From Rhodoligotrophos defluvii (GTDB lineage: Bacteria > Pseudomonadota > Alphaproteobacteria > Rhizobiales > Im1): 64,000 nt of DNA. The stretch spans positions 124,001 through 188,000 of the forward strand of contig NZ_SZZM01000005.1 of the NCBI RefSeq assembly GCF_005281615.1. Direction: 5' to 3'. Shown here in pieces: positions 1-11,012 of the stretch. The translations under genes were made by a program, and so were the position numbers. Position 1 is the first letter of the stretch; each line of letters begins with the position of its first letter. The notes beneath the pieces are model-generated. The model was not told the DNA's origin. It made no database searches and was given only the letters and a program-made list of their open reading frames with translations.

Positions 1-525
1 GAGCTGACGCTGACCGTGGGACTGGACCAGCTTCTGCGGGTATTGCGGTTCCTGCGCGATGAGGCGCGGTTGTGGTTCACGACCCTGATCGACCTGTGCG
101 GCGTGGACCATCCGGGCCGCGCGCGGCGCTTCGATGTGGTCTACCACCTCCTGAGCCTTCATCAGAATGCCCGGATCCGCATCAAGGTCGAAACCGACGA
201 GGACACGCCGATACCGAGCGCGGTCGACCTGTTCCCCAATGCCAACTGGTACGAGCGAGAGGCCTACGACCTCTACGGTATCCTGTTCACCGGCCATCCG
301 GACCTCAGGCGCATCCTGACGGACTACGGCTTCCAGGGCCACCCCCTGCGCAAGGACTTCCCGCTGACCGGCTATGTTGAGCTGCGCTACGACGAGGACC
401 AGAAGCGGGTGGTCTACGAGCCCGTCAAGTTGCAGCAGGAATTTCGCAACTTCGATTTCACGAGTCCGTGGGAGGGTGCGGAATACCTCCTGCCTGGCGA
501 CGAGAAGGCAAAGCAGCCGAGCTGA
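1..525 (+). CDS. nuoC: NADH-quinone oxidoreductase subunit C (5' truncated)
   Basis: This is the 30-kDa-type subunit of the complex I peripheral arm, which links the NADH-oxidising module to NuoD near the quinone site. The frame is open from the first base, so the N terminus lies outside the window; an internal GTG at 16 is not the real start. The visible 174 residues contain the family landmarks: the [12 protein letters not shown] stretch, the acidic core with [15 protein letters not shown], and the [14 protein letters not shown] signature near the C terminus. The stop lies 2 nt before nuoD, consistent with co-transcription. Identification rests on the conserved C-terminal signature and on gene order. 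Confidence 0.95.
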   Translation, partial: ELTLTVGLDQLLRVLRFLRDEARLWFTTLIDLCGVDHPGRARRFDVVYHLLSLHQNARIRIKVETDEDTPIPSAVDLFPNANWYEREAYDLYGILFTGHPDLRRILTDYGFQGHPLRKDFPLTGYVELRYDEDQKRVVYEPVKLQQEFRNFDFTSPWEGAEYLLPGDEKAKQPS

Positions 526-527
526 TC

Positions 528-1718
528 ATGGCAGAGCACGACATCCGCAACTTCACGATCAATTTCGGGCCGCAGCACCCGGCTGCCCATGGCGTGCTGC
601 GCCTGGTGCTGGAACTCGACGGCGAGGTGGTCGAGCGGGTCGATCCGCATATCGGCCTGCTGCACCGCGGCACCGAAAAGCTCATCGAGTACAAGACCTA
701 TCTCCAAGCCGTGCCGTATTTCGACCGGCTGGACTATGTTGCGCCCATGAGCCAGGAGCACGCCTTCGCCCTGGCCACCGAAAGGCTGCTCGGGATCGAG
801 GTGCCCATGCGCGGCCAGCTGATCCGGGTGCTCTATGCGGAGATCAGCCGGCTGCTCTCCCATCTCCTGAACGTCACCACCCAGGCCATGGACGTCGGCG
901 CCCTCACACCGCCGCTTTGGGGCTTCGAAGAGCGCGAGAAGCTCATGTTGTTCTATGAGCGTGCCTCGGGCTCGCGCATGCATGCCGCCTATTTCCGCCC
1001 GGGCGGCGTGCATCAGGACCTGCCGGAGGCTTTGCTGGACGACATCTGGGCGTTCTGCGAGAACCACCCGAAGGTGCTGGACGACATCGAGGGCCTGCTC
1101 ACCGAGAACCGCATCTTCAAGCAGCGCAATGTGGATATCGGCGTGATCAGCCTTGAGGATTGCTTCGCCTGGGGCTTCACCGGCGTGATGGTGCGCGGCT
1201 CAGGCGCCGCCTGGGACCTGCGCAAGGCGCAACCCTACGAGTGCTATGCGGATTTCGACTTCGACATTCCCGTGGGCAAGAACGGCGACTGCTACGACCG
1301 TTACCTCATCCGCATGCAGGAGATGCGGGAATCTGTGAAGATCATGAAGCAGTGCCTGGAGCGGCTGCGCTCGCCCGGGGGACAGGGGCCGGTCTCGGTC
1401 GAGAACCGCAAGGTGGTGCCGCCGAAGCGCAGCGAGATGAAGCGCTCCATGGAGGCGCTCATCCATCACTTCAAGCTTTACACGGAAGGCTATCACGTGC
1501 CCGAGGGCGAGGTTTACGCGGCGGTCGAGGCACCGAAGGGCGAGTTCGGGGTCTACCTCATCTCCGACGGCACCAACAAGCCCTATCGCTGCAAGATCCG
1601 CGCGCCTGGTTTCGCGCATTTGCAGGGCATGGATTACATGAGCCGCGGCCATTTGCTGGCGGATGTATCCGCCATCCTCGGTTCTCTCGACATCGTCTTC
1701 GGCGAGGTGGACCGATGA
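528..1718 (+). CDS. nuoD: NADH-quinone oxidoreductase subunit D
   Basis: This is the 49-kDa-type subunit of complex I, which forms the quinone-reduction pocket with NuoB. At 396 aa it is the usual length for a stand-alone NuoD. The quinone-pocket motif GPQHPAAHG is at residues 14-22 and the [14 protein letters not shown] segment follows. The C terminus [22 protein letters not shown] is typical of the family. The ATG at 528 was preferred over in-frame upstream starts inside nuoC because MAEHDIRNF matches the expected N terminus and sits 2 nt after the nuoC stop. Confidence 0.97.
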   Translation: MAEHDIRNFTINFGPQHPAAHGVLRLVLELDGEVVERVDPHIGLLHRGTEKLIEYKTYLQAVPYFDRLDYVAPMSQEHAFALATERLLGIEVPMRGQLIRVLYAEISRLLSHLLNVTTQAMDVGALTPPLWGFEEREKLMLFYERASGSRMHAAYFRPGGVHQDLPEALLDDIWAFCENHPKVLDDIEGLLTENRIFKQRNVDIGVISLEDCFAWGFTGVMVRGSGAAWDLRKAQPYECYADFDFDIPVGKNGDCYDRYLIRMQEMRESVKIMKQCLERLRSPGGQGPVSVENRKVVPPKRSEMKRSMEALIHHFKLYTEGYHVPEGEVYAAVEAPKGEFGVYLISDGTNKPYRCKIRAPGFAHLQGMDYMSRGHLLADVSAILGSLDIVFGEVDR

Positions 1719-1749
1719 GCGGTGCAGTTCGAATGAGTGGAGGCCGCTG

Positions 1750-2589
1750 ATGTCGGTACGGCGCCTTGATCCGATCCAGCCGGAGGCCTTCGTCTTCACC
1801 CCTGAGAACCTGGAGTGGGCCAAGCAGATCATCGCCAAATATCCGGAGGGACGCCAGGCCTCCGCGGTGATCTCGCTGTTGTGGCGCGCGCAGGAGCAGT
1901 CCGGCGGCTGGCTGCCCGAGCCGGCCATTCGCTATGTGGCCGACCTCTTGTCCATGGCCTATATCCGGGTGCTGGAGGTTGCGACCTTCTACACCATGTT
2001 CAACTTGTCCCCGGTCGGCCGCTATTACGTCCAGCTCTGCGGGACGACGCCATGTTGGCTCAGCGGCGCCGACGCGCTCAAGGCCGTGTGCCGCAAGCAG
2101 ATCGGCGAGCCCGGCCATGTGACGCCCGACGGCCTGTTCTCCTGGCAGGAGGTCGAGTGCCTGGGTGCCTGCACGAACGCGCCCATGGTGCAGATCAACG
2201 CGGATTATTACGAGGATCTCGACGCCGACAGCCTGACGAAGATCCTCGATGAGCTCAAGGCAGGGCGGGTGCCCAAGCCCGGGCCGCAGAACGGCCGCAT
2301 CAACTCCGCCCCGCTCGGCGGACCGAAGACCCTGCAGAACCCCAATCTCTACAACGGCAATTACCGTAAGGTTTGGGCCGGAGAAGAGCTCGTGGCCAAT
2401 GGCGACGACCAGGCGCCGATCAAGAAGGCGAAGCCCGCGTCCGTGCAAACCGGCGAGCGCATGCCGAAGGGCGAGCCGCGCGGGACGGACGCGTCCAAGG
2501 TGGACGAGGCGCGCCGGGGCGTGGCCGATGTGCCGGCGGGAACGCCCACGCCGCCTGGCGCTGCCCCCCAGGCCGGAGGCAAGGAATGA
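1750..2589 (+). CDS. nuoE: NADH-quinone oxidoreductase subunit E
   Basis: This is the 24-kDa-type subunit of the NADH-dehydrogenase module and carries the [2Fe-2S] cluster N1a. The thioredoxin-like core has the four ligands as C97-x4-C102 and C137-x3-C141 (CLGACTNAP). At 279 aa it is much longer than E. coli NuoE. The extra 100 or so residues after the core are low-complexity, rich in Pro, Ala, Gly and Lys, and probably disordered; alphaproteobacterial NuoE proteins often carry such tails. The ATG at 1750 gives [14 protein letters not shown], a good family N terminus. It lies 31 nt after nuoD and 12 nt before nuoF. Confidence 0.95.
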   Translation: MSVRRLDPIQPEAFVFTPENLEWAKQIIAKYPEGRQASAVISLLWRAQEQSGGWLPEPAIRYVADLLSMAYIRVLEVATFYTMFNLSPVGRYYVQLCGTTPCWLSGADALKAVCRKQIGEPGHVTPDGLFSWQEVECLGACTNAPMVQINADYYEDLDADSLTKILDELKAGRVPKPGPQNGRINSAPLGGPKTLQNPNLYNGNYRKVWAGEELVANGDDQAPIKKAKPASVQTGERMPKGEPRGTDASKVDEARRGVADVPAGTPTPPGAAPQAGGKE

Positions 2590-2601
2590 GGAGCGGCGCG
2601 C

Positions 2602-3903
2602 ATGCTGACTGACAGGGACCGCATCTTCACCAACCTGTATGGGATCCACAGCCCCGACCTGAAGGCTGCGATGCTGCGCGGCGCCTGGGACGGCACCAAG
2701 GGCATCCTGGAGCAGGGGCAGGATTGGATCATCGACCAGATGAAGGCCTCGGGCCTGCGCGGCCGCGGCGGCGCGGGCTTCCCCACCGGCCTCAAATGGT
2801 CGTTCATGCCCAAGCAAATCGGTGAACGGCCGCATTATCTCGTGATCAACGCGGATGAATCCGAGCCCGGCACCTGCAAGGACCGCGAGATCCTGCGCCA
2901 TGATCCGCATCTGCTGGTGGAGGGGGCGCTGATTGCCTCCTTCGCCATGCGCGCGCATGTGGCTTACGTCTATATCCGCGGCGAGTTCATCCGCGAGCGC
3001 GAGGCGCTCCAGCGGGCGGTGGACGAAGCTTATGCGGCGCGGCTCATCGGCAAGAACAACATCCATGGTTGGGACTTCGACCTCTATATCCACCATGGGG
3101 CCGGGGCCTATATCTGCGGCGAGGAGACGGCCATGCTCGAAAGCCTCGAGGGCAAGAAGGGCATGCCGCGGCTCAAGCCGCCATTCCCGGCCAATGTCGG
3201 CCTCTATGGCGCGCCCACCACGGTCAACAACGTGGAATCGATCGCGGTGGCCGGCACCATCCTGCGCCGTGGCGCGGCGTGGTTCGCCGGGCTCGGGCGG
3301 CCCAACAACACCGGTACCAAGCTGTTCTGCATCTCGGGCCATGTGAATACGCCCTGCAATGTGGAAGAGGAGATGGGCATCCCGTTCCGCGAGCTCGTCG
3401 AAAGGCATGGCGGCGGGGTGCGCGGCGGCTGGAACAATCTCCTGGCGGTGATTCCGGGCGGCTCGTCGGTGCCCTTGATCCCGGCCGAACAATGCGAAGA
3501 CCTGCCCATGGATTTCGATAGCCTGCGGGCGCTGAAATCGGGTCTCGGCACCGCGGCGGTGATCGTCATGGACAAGTCCACCGATGTCGTCCGGGCGATC
3601 GCCAGGATCTCCTATTTCTACAAGCACGAGTCCTGCGGCCAATGCACGCCCTGCCGCGAGGGCACAGGCTGGATGTGGCGGGTGCTGGAGCGCATGGCAC
3701 GCGGCCAGGCGCACAAGCGCGAGATCGACCAGCTGCTGGACGTGAGCTACCAGATCGAGGGTCACACCATCTGCGCCCTGGGCGATGCGGCGGCCTGGCC
3801 GGTGCAGGGCCTGATCCGCCACTTCCGCCCGGAGATCGAGCGGCGCATCGATGCCTATACCGCCAACCCGACCAGCGAGCCCGCGCTGGTCGCCGCGGAG
3901 TAG
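2602..3903 (+). CDS. nuoF: NADH-quinone oxidoreductase subunit F
   Basis: This is the 51-kDa-type catalytic subunit that binds NADH and FMN and holds the N3 [4Fe-4S] cluster. The glycine-rich nucleotide motif [10 protein letters not shown] is near residues 54-63. The cluster ligands are C345, C348 and C351 ([10 protein letters not shown]), with the fourth at C391 (HTICALGD). The length, 433 aa, is typical. The short gap to nuoE contains a GAGGAGCG ribosome-binding site. The C-terminal 20 residues are variable, as usual. Confidence 0.97.
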   Translation: MLTDRDRIFTNLYGIHSPDLKAAMLRGAWDGTKGILEQGQDWIIDQMKASGLRGRGGAGFPTGLKWSFMPKQIGERPHYLVINADESEPGTCKDREILRHDPHLLVEGALIASFAMRAHVAYVYIRGEFIREREALQRAVDEAYAARLIGKNNIHGWDFDLYIHHGAGAYICGEETAMLESLEGKKGMPRLKPPFPANVGLYGAPTTVNNVESIAVAGTILRRGAAWFAGLGRPNNTGTKLFCISGHVNTPCNVEEEMGIPFRELVERHGGGVRGGWNNLLAVIPGGSSVPLIPAEQCEDLPMDFDSLRALKSGLGTAAVIVMDKSTDVVRAIARISYFYKHESCGQCTPCREGTGWMWRVLERMARGQAHKREIDQLLDVSYQIEGHTICALGDAAAWPVQGLIRHFRPEIERRIDAYTANPTSEPALVAAE

Positions 3904-3914
3904 GAGGGCTGATC

Positions 3915-4145
3915 ATGGCCGAAGAACCCGACAACATCGTCCTCGTTTATCTCCGCAGGCTCGACGAGAAGGTCGACCGCATGGCCGAGGATATCCGTGA
4001 GCTGAAAGTGCGTATGACGGCGCTTGAAGAGCGTCTGGCGGGTGTCGAGCGTTCGGCTGCAACCACAAACAGGCGTATCGACCGGATTGAGGAGCGGCTC
4101 GACCGCATCGAACGGCGGCTTGATCTCGCGGGAGCGGGTTTGTGA
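3915..4145 (+). CDS. Small coiled-coil protein inside the nuo operon
   Basis: This encodes 76 aa between nuoF and nuoG, on the same strand, with 11-nt and 10-nt gaps and a TAGGAGGG ribosome-binding site overlapping the nuoF stop. Residues about 12-71 form a nearly continuous amphipathic heptad pattern ([23 protein letters not shown], then repeated [17 protein letters not shown]). There are no cysteines, no membrane segment and no signal peptide. The C-terminal part is an internal near-repeat of RIERRL-type units. I do not recognise a characterised family. Alphaproteobacterial nuo operons (Rhodobacter capsulatus, Paracoccus) are known to contain unidentified extra frames, but no role can be assigned from sequence. 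Coding is supported by spacing, the ribosome-binding site and regular heptads. Confidence 0.75.
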   Translation: MAEEPDNIVLVYLRRLDEKVDRMAEDIRELKVRMTALEERLAGVERSAATTNRRIDRIEERLDRIERRLDLAGAGL

Positions 4146-4155
4146 AGGATCGCTG

Positions 4156-6252
4156 ATGCCAAAGCTGATTATCGACGGCAAGGACATCGAAGTCGAAAAC
4201 GGGCTGACCGTGCTGCAGGCCTGCGAGCTGGCCGGCGTCGAGATCCCGCGCTTCTGCTATCACGACCGGTTGACGATTGCCGGCAACTGCCGGATGTGCC
4301 TCATCGAGGTGAAGGGCATGCCCAAGCCCCAGGCCTCCTGCGCGCTTTCGGTCAATGACCTGCGGCCGGGCCCCAATGGCGAGCCGCCGGAGATCATCAC
4401 CCGCTCCAACACCGTGAAGAAGGCGCGGGAAGGGGTGATGGAGTTCCTGCTCATCAACCATCCGCTGGACTGCCCGATCTGCGACCAGGGCGGCGAATGC
4501 GATCTGCAGGACCAGGCCATGGCCTACGGGGTGGATGCCAGCCGCTATGCCGAGAACAAGCGGGCAGTCGAGGACAAGTATCTCGGCCCGCTGGTCAAGA
4601 CCTCCATGAACCGGTGCATCCACTGCACCCGCTGCGTGCGCTTTGGCGCGGAAGTGGCAGGGGTGCCCGATCTCGGCGCCATTGGCCGCGGCGAGGACAT
4701 GGAGATCACCACCTATCTCGAGCACGCCATGGGCTCGGAGCTGCAGGGCAATGTGATCGACCTATGCCCGGTGGGTGCGCTCACCTCCAAGCCCTATGCC
4801 TTCCAGGCGCGCCCCTGGGAGCTGCGCAAGACCGAGACTGTCGATGCCATGGACGCGGTCGGCTCGAACATTCGGGTCGATTGCCGCGGCCGCGAGGTGA
4901 TGCGCATCCTGCCGCGCCTCAACGAGGACATCAACGAGGAATGGATCTCCGACAAGACCCGCTTCATCTGGGACGGGTTGCGGACCCAGCGCCTCGACCG
5001 GCCCTATGTGCGCGAGAATGGCAAGCTGCGGCCGGCGAACTGGGCGCAGGCCTTCAATCTCATCGCCGAGCGGATCGGGGCGGCAAGGCCCGAGCGCGTC
5101 GCGGCCATTGCCGGCGACCTGCAGGCGGTCGAGGAGCTCTATGCGCTCAAGGACCTGATGACCCGCCTGGGCGTGGCCAGCGTCGACTGCCGGCAGGATG
5201 GTTCCCGCCTGGCCGAGGTAGGCGGCCGCGCCGGCTATATCTTCAATGCCACGATCGCCGGCATCGATCAGGCCGACGCAATCCTGCTCATCGGCACCAA
5301 TCCGCGCAAGGAGGCGGCGGTCCTCAACGCCCGGATCCGCAAGGCCTGGCGCCAGCGCAAGGCCCGCATCGCCGTGGTCGGCGAGCACGGCGACCTGTCC
5401 TATGACCACGCCTATATCGGCGCCGGGCCGGACAGCCTCGACGGGCTGGCCCGTGGCGAGCACGGCTTTCTCGACGTGCTGCGCGGCGCCCAGCATCCGC
5501 TGATCATCTTGGGCGCTGCGGCGACCGCCCGGCCGGACGGCCTCGCCATTCTCGGGCGCGCGGTGAAGCTTGCCCAGGACGTGGGCGCCATCAAGGACGG
5601 GTGGAACGGCTTTTCCGTGCTGCACGATGCGGCCGCCCGGGTCGGCGGACTGGATGTCGGCTGCGTGCCGGCCGAGGCTGGCAAGGCCACACCGGCCATT
5701 CTGCAGGCGGCGGAAGCGGGAGAGCTGGACGTGCTGTTCCTGCTCGGCGCCGACGAGATCGACACCAGCCGGCTGGGCAATACCTTCGTGATCTATCAGG
5801 GTACCCATGGCGATCGCGGCGCGCACCGGGCCGACGTCATCCTGCCGGGCGCCACCTATACCGAGAAGTCCGGGATCTTCGTCAACACCGAAGGGCGGCC
5901 GCAGATTGCCGGCCGGGCCTCGTTCCCGCCCGGGGATGCCCGCGAGGACTGGGCGATCCTCAGGGCGCTCTCCGACGTGCTGGGCCATACCTTGGACTAT
6001 AACACCCTGGACGAGCTGCGCGCCCGCATCTATGAGGCGGTGCCGCATCTCGCCGAGACTGACATGGTCGTGCCCGCAAATCCGGAAGGGTTGGCCCCGC
6101 TGGCGGCGCTCGGCGGCACGCTCGACAAGGCACCCTTCGTGAGCCGGGTGCAGGACTTCTATCTCAGCAATCCGATCGCGCGGGCATCCAAGGTGATGGC
6201 CGAGTGCAGCGCTCTGCGCACAGGCGCGGAGCGGCTGGTGGCAGCGGAATAG
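4156..6252 (+). CDS. nuoG: NADH-quinone oxidoreductase subunit G
   Basis: This is the 75-kDa-type iron-sulfur subunit of the complex I peripheral arm, 698 aa. The N-terminal ferredoxin fold has [2Fe-2S] ligands C34, C45, C48 and C62. It is followed by the His-Cys3 cluster region ([19 protein letters not shown]) and a ferredoxin-like CIHCTRC motif. The rest is a molybdopterin-oxidoreductase-like domain that binds no Mo in this family. The ATG at 4156 starts [16 protein letters not shown], the expected ferredoxin N terminus; longer in-frame starts would run into the upstream coiled-coil gene. nuoH starts 4 nt after the stop. Confidence 0.97.
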   Translation: MPKLIIDGKDIEVENGLTVLQACELAGVEIPRFCYHDRLTIAGNCRMCLIEVKGMPKPQASCALSVNDLRPGPNGEPPEIITRSNTVKKAREGVMEFLLINHPLDCPICDQGGECDLQDQAMAYGVDASRYAENKRAVEDKYLGPLVKTSMNRCIHCTRCVRFGAEVAGVPDLGAIGRGEDMEITTYLEHAMGSELQGNVIDLCPVGALTSKPYAFQARPWELRKTETVDAMDAVGSNIRVDCRGREVMRILPRLNEDINEEWISDKTRFIWDGLRTQRLDRPYVRENGKLRPANWAQAFNLIAERIGAARPERVAAIAGDLQAVEELYALKDLMTRLGVASVDCRQDGSRLAEVGGRAGYIFNATIAGIDQADAILLIGTNPRKEAAVLNARIRKAWRQRKARIAVVGEHGDLSYDHAYIGAGPDSLDGLARGEHGFLDVLRGAQHPLIILGAAATARPDGLAILGRAVKLAQDVGAIKDGWNGFSVLHDAAARVGGLDVGCVPAEAGKATPAILQAAEAGELDVLFLLGADEIDTSRLGNTFVIYQGTHGDRGAHRADVILPGATYTEKSGIFVNTEGRPQIAGRASFPPGDAREDWAILRALSDVLGHTLDYNTLDELRARIYEAVPHLAETDMVVPANPEGLAPLAALGGTLDKAPFVSRVQDFYLSNPIARASKVMAECSALRTGAERLVAAE

Positions 6253-6256
6253 GACG

Positions 6257-7306
6257 ATGGGCGACTTTCTCTACACATATGGCCTGCCGGTGGTGATCAT
6301 CGTCGCCCAGAGCCTGGCGCTGCTGATCTGCCTGCTCGTCTTCATCGCCTATCTGCTCTATGCCGACCGCAAGGTCTGGGCGGCGGTGCAGCTGCGCAAG
6401 GGGCCGAACGTGGTCGGGCCCTGGGGCCTGCTGCAGTCCTTCGCCGATCTGCTCAAATTCGTGTTCAAGGAGGTGGTGATCCCGGCTGGCGCCAACAAAG
6501 GCGTGTTCCTGCTGGCGCCACTCATCACCTGCGTGCTCGCCTTGTCCGCCTGGGCGGTGGTGCCCCTGTCCGACGGCTGGGTGATCGCCGACATCAATGT
6601 GGGCATCCTCTTCATCTTCGCCATCTCCTCGCTCGGCGTCTATGGCGTGATCATGGGCGGCTGGGCGTCCAACTCGAAATACCCGTTCCTGGGATCGCTG
6701 CGCTCGGCCGCGCAGATGGTGTCCTACGAGGTCTCCATCGGCTTCGTGATCATCACCGTGCTGCTCTGCGCGGGCTCGCTCAACCTCACCGAGATCGTGC
6801 GTTCCCAGAGCACCGGCCTTGCCAGCGCCATCGGTCTGCCGTGGCTGTCGTTCCTCAACTGGTACTGGCTGCCGCTGCTGCCGATGTTCGTAGTATTCTT
6901 CATCTCGGCGCTCGCCGAGACGAACCGGCCGCCCTTCGATCTGCCGGAAGCGGAATCGGAGCTGGTGGCGGGCTTCATGGTGGAATATTCCTCGACCCCG
7001 TTCCTCCTGTTCATGCTCGGCGAGTATGTCGCCATCGTGCTGATGTGCGCGCTGATGACCATCATGTTCCTGGGGGGCTGGCTGCCGCCGTTCGACTTCG
7101 CGCCCTTCACCTGGGTACCGGGCGTGATCTGGTTCACCCTCAAGGTGTGCCTGTTTTTCTTCCTGATCGCCATGGTCAAGGCGATGGTGCCGCGCTACCG
7201 CTATGACCAGTTGATGCGCTTGGGTTGGAAGGTGTTCCTGCCGTTCTCGCTCCTCTACGTGGTGCTGGTGGCAGGCGTGCTGGTGGCGTTCGGTTGGGCG
7301 CCGTGA
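6257..7306 (+). CDS. nuoH: NADH-quinone oxidoreductase subunit H
   Basis: This is the ND1-type membrane subunit that closes the quinone chamber and connects the peripheral and membrane arms. It has 349 aa and about eight hydrophobic segments. Family landmarks are [21 protein letters not shown] near residues 35-55 and the acidic cytoplasmic loop [20 protein letters not shown] around residues 216-235, which lines the quinone entry path. The gene follows nuoG with a 4-nt gap. Confidence 0.97.
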   Translation: MGDFLYTYGLPVVIIVAQSLALLICLLVFIAYLLYADRKVWAAVQLRKGPNVVGPWGLLQSFADLLKFVFKEVVIPAGANKGVFLLAPLITCVLALSAWAVVPLSDGWVIADINVGILFIFAISSLGVYGVIMGGWASNSKYPFLGSLRSAAQMVSYEVSIGFVIITVLLCAGSLNLTEIVRSQSTGLASAIGLPWLSFLNWYWLPLLPMFVVFFISALAETNRPPFDLPEAESELVAGFMVEYSSTPFLLFMLGEYVAIVLMCALMTIMFLGGWLPPFDFAPFTWVPGVIWFTLKVCLFFFLIAMVKAMVPRYRYDQLMRLGWKVFLPFSLLYVVLVAGVLVAFGWAP

Positions 7307-7321
7307 TGCGGGAGAGGCCCC

Positions 7322-7564
7322 GTGACGGTAACAGTGTACAGCTTTATCTACGGCTTCCTGTTCCTGTGGCTGGGCCTTCTCGAATATGCGGCGGTCAACC
7401 GCCTGATCTATCCGCGGCTCCGCTGGCGGTATGAACAGACAAAGGTGACCGGGACGCACGGAATCAACCCTTCCGTGCTGCTCACAGTGGCCAAGCTGAT
7501 CGGCCTCGTTGCGATGCCGGTGCTTGGCTTCTATCTGGGAAGCATGGTGATGACCGACGCTTGA
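7322..7564 (+). CDS. Small two-helix membrane protein inside the nuo operon
   Basis: This encodes 80 aa from a GTG preceded by GGGAGAGG, 15 nt after nuoH and 40 nt before nuoI. There are two predicted membrane helices, about residues 5-25 and 52-73, separated by a basic loop (YPRLRWRYEQTKVTGTHG). There are no cysteines. No characterised family is recognised. The position between the two subunits at the junction of the membrane and peripheral arms suggests a complex I accessory or assembly role, but that is inference from location only. Operon spacing and a good ribosome-binding site argue that it is translated. Confidence 0.72.
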   Translation: MTVTVYSFIYGFLFLWLGLLEYAAVNRLIYPRLRWRYEQTKVTGTHGINPSVLLTVAKLIGLVAMPVLGFYLGSMVMTDA

Positions 7565-7604
7565 CGCCGTTGGTCTTCGGACGAATTGGATCTGAGCAAA
7601 GACA

Positions 7605-8093
7605 ATGACACTAACGCAAACAGCCCGGTCGATCTTCCTTTCCGAATTCGTCTCGGCATTCTTCCTGTCCATGCGCTATTTCTTCAAGCCGAAGCCGACC
7701 ATCAACTACCCCTTCGAGAAGGGGCAGCTTTCGCCGCGCTTCCGGGGCGAGCATGCCTTGCGCCGCTATCCCAACGGGGAGGAGCGCTGCATCGCCTGCA
7801 AGCTGTGCGAGGCGATCTGCCCGGCCCAGGCCATCACCATCGAGGCCGGTCCGCGCCGCAACGACGGCACGCGGCGCACGACCCGCTATGACATCGACAT
7901 GGTGAAGTGCATCTATTGCGGCTTCTGTCAGGAAGCCTGCCCCGTCGATGCGATCGTCGAAGGGCCGAATTACGAGTTTGCCACCGAGACCCGCGAAGAG
8001 CTGCTGTACACGAAGGAGCGGCTGCTCGCCAACGGGGACCGGTGGGAGCGGGAATTGGCACGCAATATTGCGCTGGATGCGCCCTACCGCTAA
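7605..8093 (+). CDS. nuoI: NADH-quinone oxidoreductase subunit I
   Basis: This is the TYKY-type subunit, which carries the two [4Fe-4S] clusters N6a and N6b that feed electrons towards N2. It has 162 aa. The ligands are C62-x2-C65-x2-C68-x3-C72 ([12 protein letters not shown]) and C102-x2-C105-x2-C108-x3-C112 ([12 protein letters not shown]). The amphipathic N terminus [16 protein letters not shown] and the [16 protein letters not shown] segment match alphaproteobacterial and mitochondrial homologues. Confidence 0.97.
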   Translation: MTLTQTARSIFLSEFVSAFFLSMRYFFKPKPTINYPFEKGQLSPRFRGEHALRRYPNGEERCIACKLCEAICPAQAITIEAGPRRNDGTRRTTRYDIDMVKCIYCGFCQEACPVDAIVEGPNYEFATETREELLYTKERLLANGDRWERELARNIALDAPYR

Positions 8094-8136
8094 ACGGGCG
8101 CAGCGGGAAAACGATGTCTGAGCGGGATTGTGGATC

Positions 8137-8751
8137 ATGGCGGTAGCCGCGCTGTTCTTTTACCTGTTTTCGGCCGTGGCGATCGCCTCTGCGGTGATGG
8201 TGATCGCCGCGCGCAATCCCGTCCATTCCGTGCTGTTCCTGATCGTCGCCTTCTTCAACGGCGCAGGCCTCTTCCTGCTCTTGGGCGCCGAGTTCCTCGC
8301 CATGATCCTGGTGGTGGTCTATGTGGGCGCGGTGGCCGTGCTGTTCCTGTTCGTGGTCATGATGCTCGACATCGACTTCGCCGCCCTGCGCCACGGCATG
8401 CTGCAATATCTGCCGATCGGGGCCACCTTGGGGCTCATCCTGCTGGTGGAGCTGATCATGGTGGTCGGCACCTGGAGCTTTGCGCCGGATGCCCTGGGCC
8501 TCAAGGCGGCGCCCGCGCCGGCCCTGACGGCGCTAACCAACACGGAAGCGCTCGGACGGCTGATCTACACGCGCTATGTCTTCTTCTTCCAGGCGGCGGG
8601 CATCGTGCTGCTGATCGCCATGATCGGCGCCATCGTGCTCACCCTGCGGCACAAGCCGCATGTGAAGCGCCAGTCGATCCCGCAGCAGGTGGCGCGCGGG
8701 CCGGCGACAGCCATCGAAATCCGCAAGGTCAAGCCGGGGCAGGGGATCTGA
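8137..8751 (+). CDS. nuoJ: NADH-quinone oxidoreductase subunit J
   Basis: This is the ND6-type membrane subunit of complex I, with five hydrophobic segments in 204 aa. The family motif [15 protein letters not shown] and the pi-bulge region [20 protein letters not shown] are intact. The ATG at 8137 ([11 protein letters not shown]) is preferred. A TTG three codons earlier at 8128 has the better-spaced AGCGGG, so the start could be 9 nt upstream. The last 40 residues form a basic cytoplasmic tail. Confidence 0.95.
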   Translation: MAVAALFFYLFSAVAIASAVMVIAARNPVHSVLFLIVAFFNGAGLFLLLGAEFLAMILVVVYVGAVAVLFLFVVMMLDIDFAALRHGMLQYLPIGATLGLILLVELIMVVGTWSFAPDALGLKAAPAPALTALTNTEALGRLIYTRYVFFFQAAGIVLLIAMIGAIVLTLRHKPHVKRQSIPQQVARGPATAIEIRKVKPGQGI

Positions 8752-8755
8752 GCGC

Positions 8756-9064
8756 ATGGAGATCGGTCTCACGCACTATCTGGTGGTCGCCGCCATCCTG
8801 TTCACCATCGGGATCTTCGGCATCTTCCTCAACCGGAAGAACGTGATCATCATCCTGATGTCGATCGAGCTCATGCTGCTCGCCGTGAACATCAATCTCG
8901 TCGCTTTCTCCGCCTCGTTGGGCGATCTGGTCGGCCAGGTCTTCGCCCTGCTGGTGCTCACCGTGGCGGCGGCGGAGGCCGCGATCGGGCTTGCCATTCT
9001 GGTCGTGCATTTCCGCAATCGCGGCTCGATCGACGTTGAAGACATCAATCTGATGAAAGGCTGA
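8756..9064 (+). CDS. nuoK: NADH-quinone oxidoreductase subunit K
   Basis: This is the ND4L-type subunit, 102 aa with three transmembrane helices. It carries the membrane-embedded glutamates used in proton translocation, one in [17 protein letters not shown] and one in [12 protein letters not shown]. The start overlaps the TGAGCGCATG context 4 nt after the nuoJ stop. It is followed by nuoL after 11 nt. Confidence 0.97.
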   Translation: MEIGLTHYLVVAAILFTIGIFGIFLNRKNVIIILMSIELMLLAVNINLVAFSASLGDLVGQVFALLVLTVAAAEAAIGLAILVVHFRNRGSIDVEDINLMKG

Positions 9065-9075
9065 CCGGGGACGCC

Positions 9076-11007
9076 ATGTATTCGTTGATCGTCTTCCTGC
9101 CGCTGATTGGCGCGCTCATCGCCGGCTTCGGCGGCCGCTTCATCGGCGCGCGCGCAGCCCAGGTGGTCACCTGCTCCTTCTTGGTGGTCTGCGCCGTCTT
9201 GGCGTGGGTCGCCTTCTTCCAAGTCGCCCTGGGCCATACGACCGACAAGGTGCATGTGCTGACCTGGGTCCATTCCGGCACCCTGATCGCCGACTGGGCC
9301 TTCCGCATCGACACGCTCACCGCGGTGATGCTGGTGGTGGTAACGACCGTGTCCTCGGTCGTGCACATCTACTCCATCGGCTACATGGCGCACGATCCGC
9401 ATCCGACGCGGTTCTTCGCCTATCTCTCCCTGTTCACCTTCGCCATGCTGATGCTGGTGACCTCCGACAACCTGCTGCAGCTGTTCTTCGGCTGGGAGGG
9501 TGTCGGGCTTGCCTCCTACCTGCTCATCGGCTTCTGGTACCACAAGGACTCGGCCAATGCCGCGGCCATCAAAGCCTTTGTCGTCAACCGCGTCGGCGAC
9601 TTCGGCTTCGCCCTCGGCATTTTCGCCGCCTTCGTTGCCTTCGGCTCGATCGAGTTCGACACGATCTTCGCCAACGCGGCGGGGCAGGCAGGCAAGACCC
9701 TGAATTTCCTCGGCTGGAACATCGACACGCTGACCCTGATCTCGCTGCTCTTGTTCATGGGCGCGATGGGCAAGTCGGCCCAGTTCCTGCTGCACACCTG
9801 GTTGCCCGACGCCATGGAAGGCCCGACCCCGGTCTCGGCCTTGATCCATGCGGCGACCATGGTCACCGCCGGCGTGTTCCTGGTGGCGCGCATGTCGCCC
9901 ATTTTCGAGCATGCGCCGGCCGCCCTGTGGTTCGTCACCTTCATCGGTGCCACCACCTGCTTTTTTGCCGCCACCATCGGCCTCGTGCAGAACGACATCA
10001 AGCGGGTGATCGCCTATTCCACCTGTTCCCAGCTCGGCTACATGTTCGCGGCCCTGGGGGTCGGCGCCTACGGGGTGGGCATCTTCCACCTCTTCACCCA
10101 CGCCTTCTTCAAGGCGTTGCTGTTCTTAGGGTCCGGCTCGGTCATCCACGGCATGAGCGACGAGCAGGACATGCGCAAGATGGGCGGCCTGTTCCCGCAC
10201 ATGAAGATCACTTGGGCGATGATGCTGATCGGCACGCTCGCGCTGACCGGCTTCCCGATCATCACGGCGGGCTACTATTCGAAGGATGCGATCATCGAGT
10301 CGACCTATGCCGCCCATTCCGGCATCGGCATGTACGCCTTCATCCTGACGGTGCTGGCCGCGGCGCTCACCGCCTTCTACTCCTGGCGGGTGATGTTCCT
10401 GACCTTCCACGGCCGCTCGCGCGCGCCCAAGGAGGTGTTGCATCACGTGCACGAAAGCCCGAACGTGATGCTCATCCCGCTCTATGTGCTGGCGGTCGGC
10501 TCGATCGCCGCGGGCTTCGTGTTCGCCCCCTATTTCATCGGCCACGACGAGGCCGCGTTCTGGGGCGCGGCGCTGTTCCGCGGGCCAGACAACCACATTG
10601 TCGAGGAGATGCATCACGTTCCGTTCTGGGTGGTGATCTCGCCCACGGTCATGATGGTCTTGGGCTTCCTGGTCGCGTTCTACTTCTACATCGTCAACCC
10701 GGAGGCGCCCAAGCGGCTGGCCGAGCTGCACGAGCCGCTCTACAAGTTCCTGCTCAACAAGTGGTATTTCGACGAGCTCTACGACTTCATCTTCGTGCGC
10801 GGCGCGCTGGCGCTGGGCCGCATCTTCTGGAAGCGCGGCGACGGCCAGCTCATCGATGGCCTGGGGCCCGACGGTATCTCCGCCCGCGTGCTTGACGTGA
10901 CGCGCGGGGTGGTGAAGCTGCAGAGCGGCTATCTCTACCACTATGCCTTTGCCATGCTGATCGGCATTGCCGCCCTGGTCACCTGGCTGATGTATGCGGG
11001 AGCGTGA
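9076..11007 (+). CDS. nuoL: NADH-quinone oxidoreductase subunit L
   Basis: This is the ND5-type antiporter-like subunit at the distal end of the membrane arm, 643 aa. It shows the antiporter core with [49 protein letters not shown] and the conserved Lys of [15 protein letters not shown]. The long C-terminal lateral helix region with [15 protein letters not shown] is also present. The gene is close to nuoM, whose likely start is 6 nt downstream. Confidence 0.97.
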   Translation: MYSLIVFLPLIGALIAGFGGRFIGARAAQVVTCSFLVVCAVLAWVAFFQVALGHTTDKVHVLTWVHSGTLIADWAFRIDTLTAVMLVVVTTVSSVVHIYSIGYMAHDPHPTRFFAYLSLFTFAMLMLVTSDNLLQLFFGWEGVGLASYLLIGFWYHKDSANAAAIKAFVVNRVGDFGFALGIFAAFVAFGSIEFDTIFANAAGQAGKTLNFLGWNIDTLTLISLLLFMGAMGKSAQFLLHTWLPDAMEGPTPVSALIHAATMVTAGVFLVARMSPIFEHAPAALWFVTFIGATTCFFAATIGLVQNDIKRVIAYSTCSQLGYMFAALGVGAYGVGIFHLFTHAFFKALLFLGSGSVIHGMSDEQDMRKMGGLFPHMKITWAMMLIGTLALTGFPIITAGYYSKDAIIESTYAAHSGIGMYAFILTVLAAALTAFYSWRVMFLTFHGRSRAPKEVLHHVHESPNVMLIPLYVLAVGSIAAGFVFAPYFIGHDEAAFWGAALFRGPDNHIVEEMHHVPFWVVISPTVMMVLGFLVAFYFYIVNPEAPKRLAELHEPLYKFLLNKWYFDELYDFIFVRGALALGRIFWKRGDGQLIDGLGPDGISARVLDVTRGVVKLQSGYLYHYAFAMLIGIAALVTWLMYAGA

Positions 11008-11012
11008 AGTCC

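Noticed and set aside
1558-3822. 754-codon open frame antisense to nuoD-nuoF
   Set aside because: Low-complexity Arg/Ala/Gly/His-rich translation with no domains; it mirrors the strongly conserved complex I genes, and such frames are expected in GC-rich DNA.
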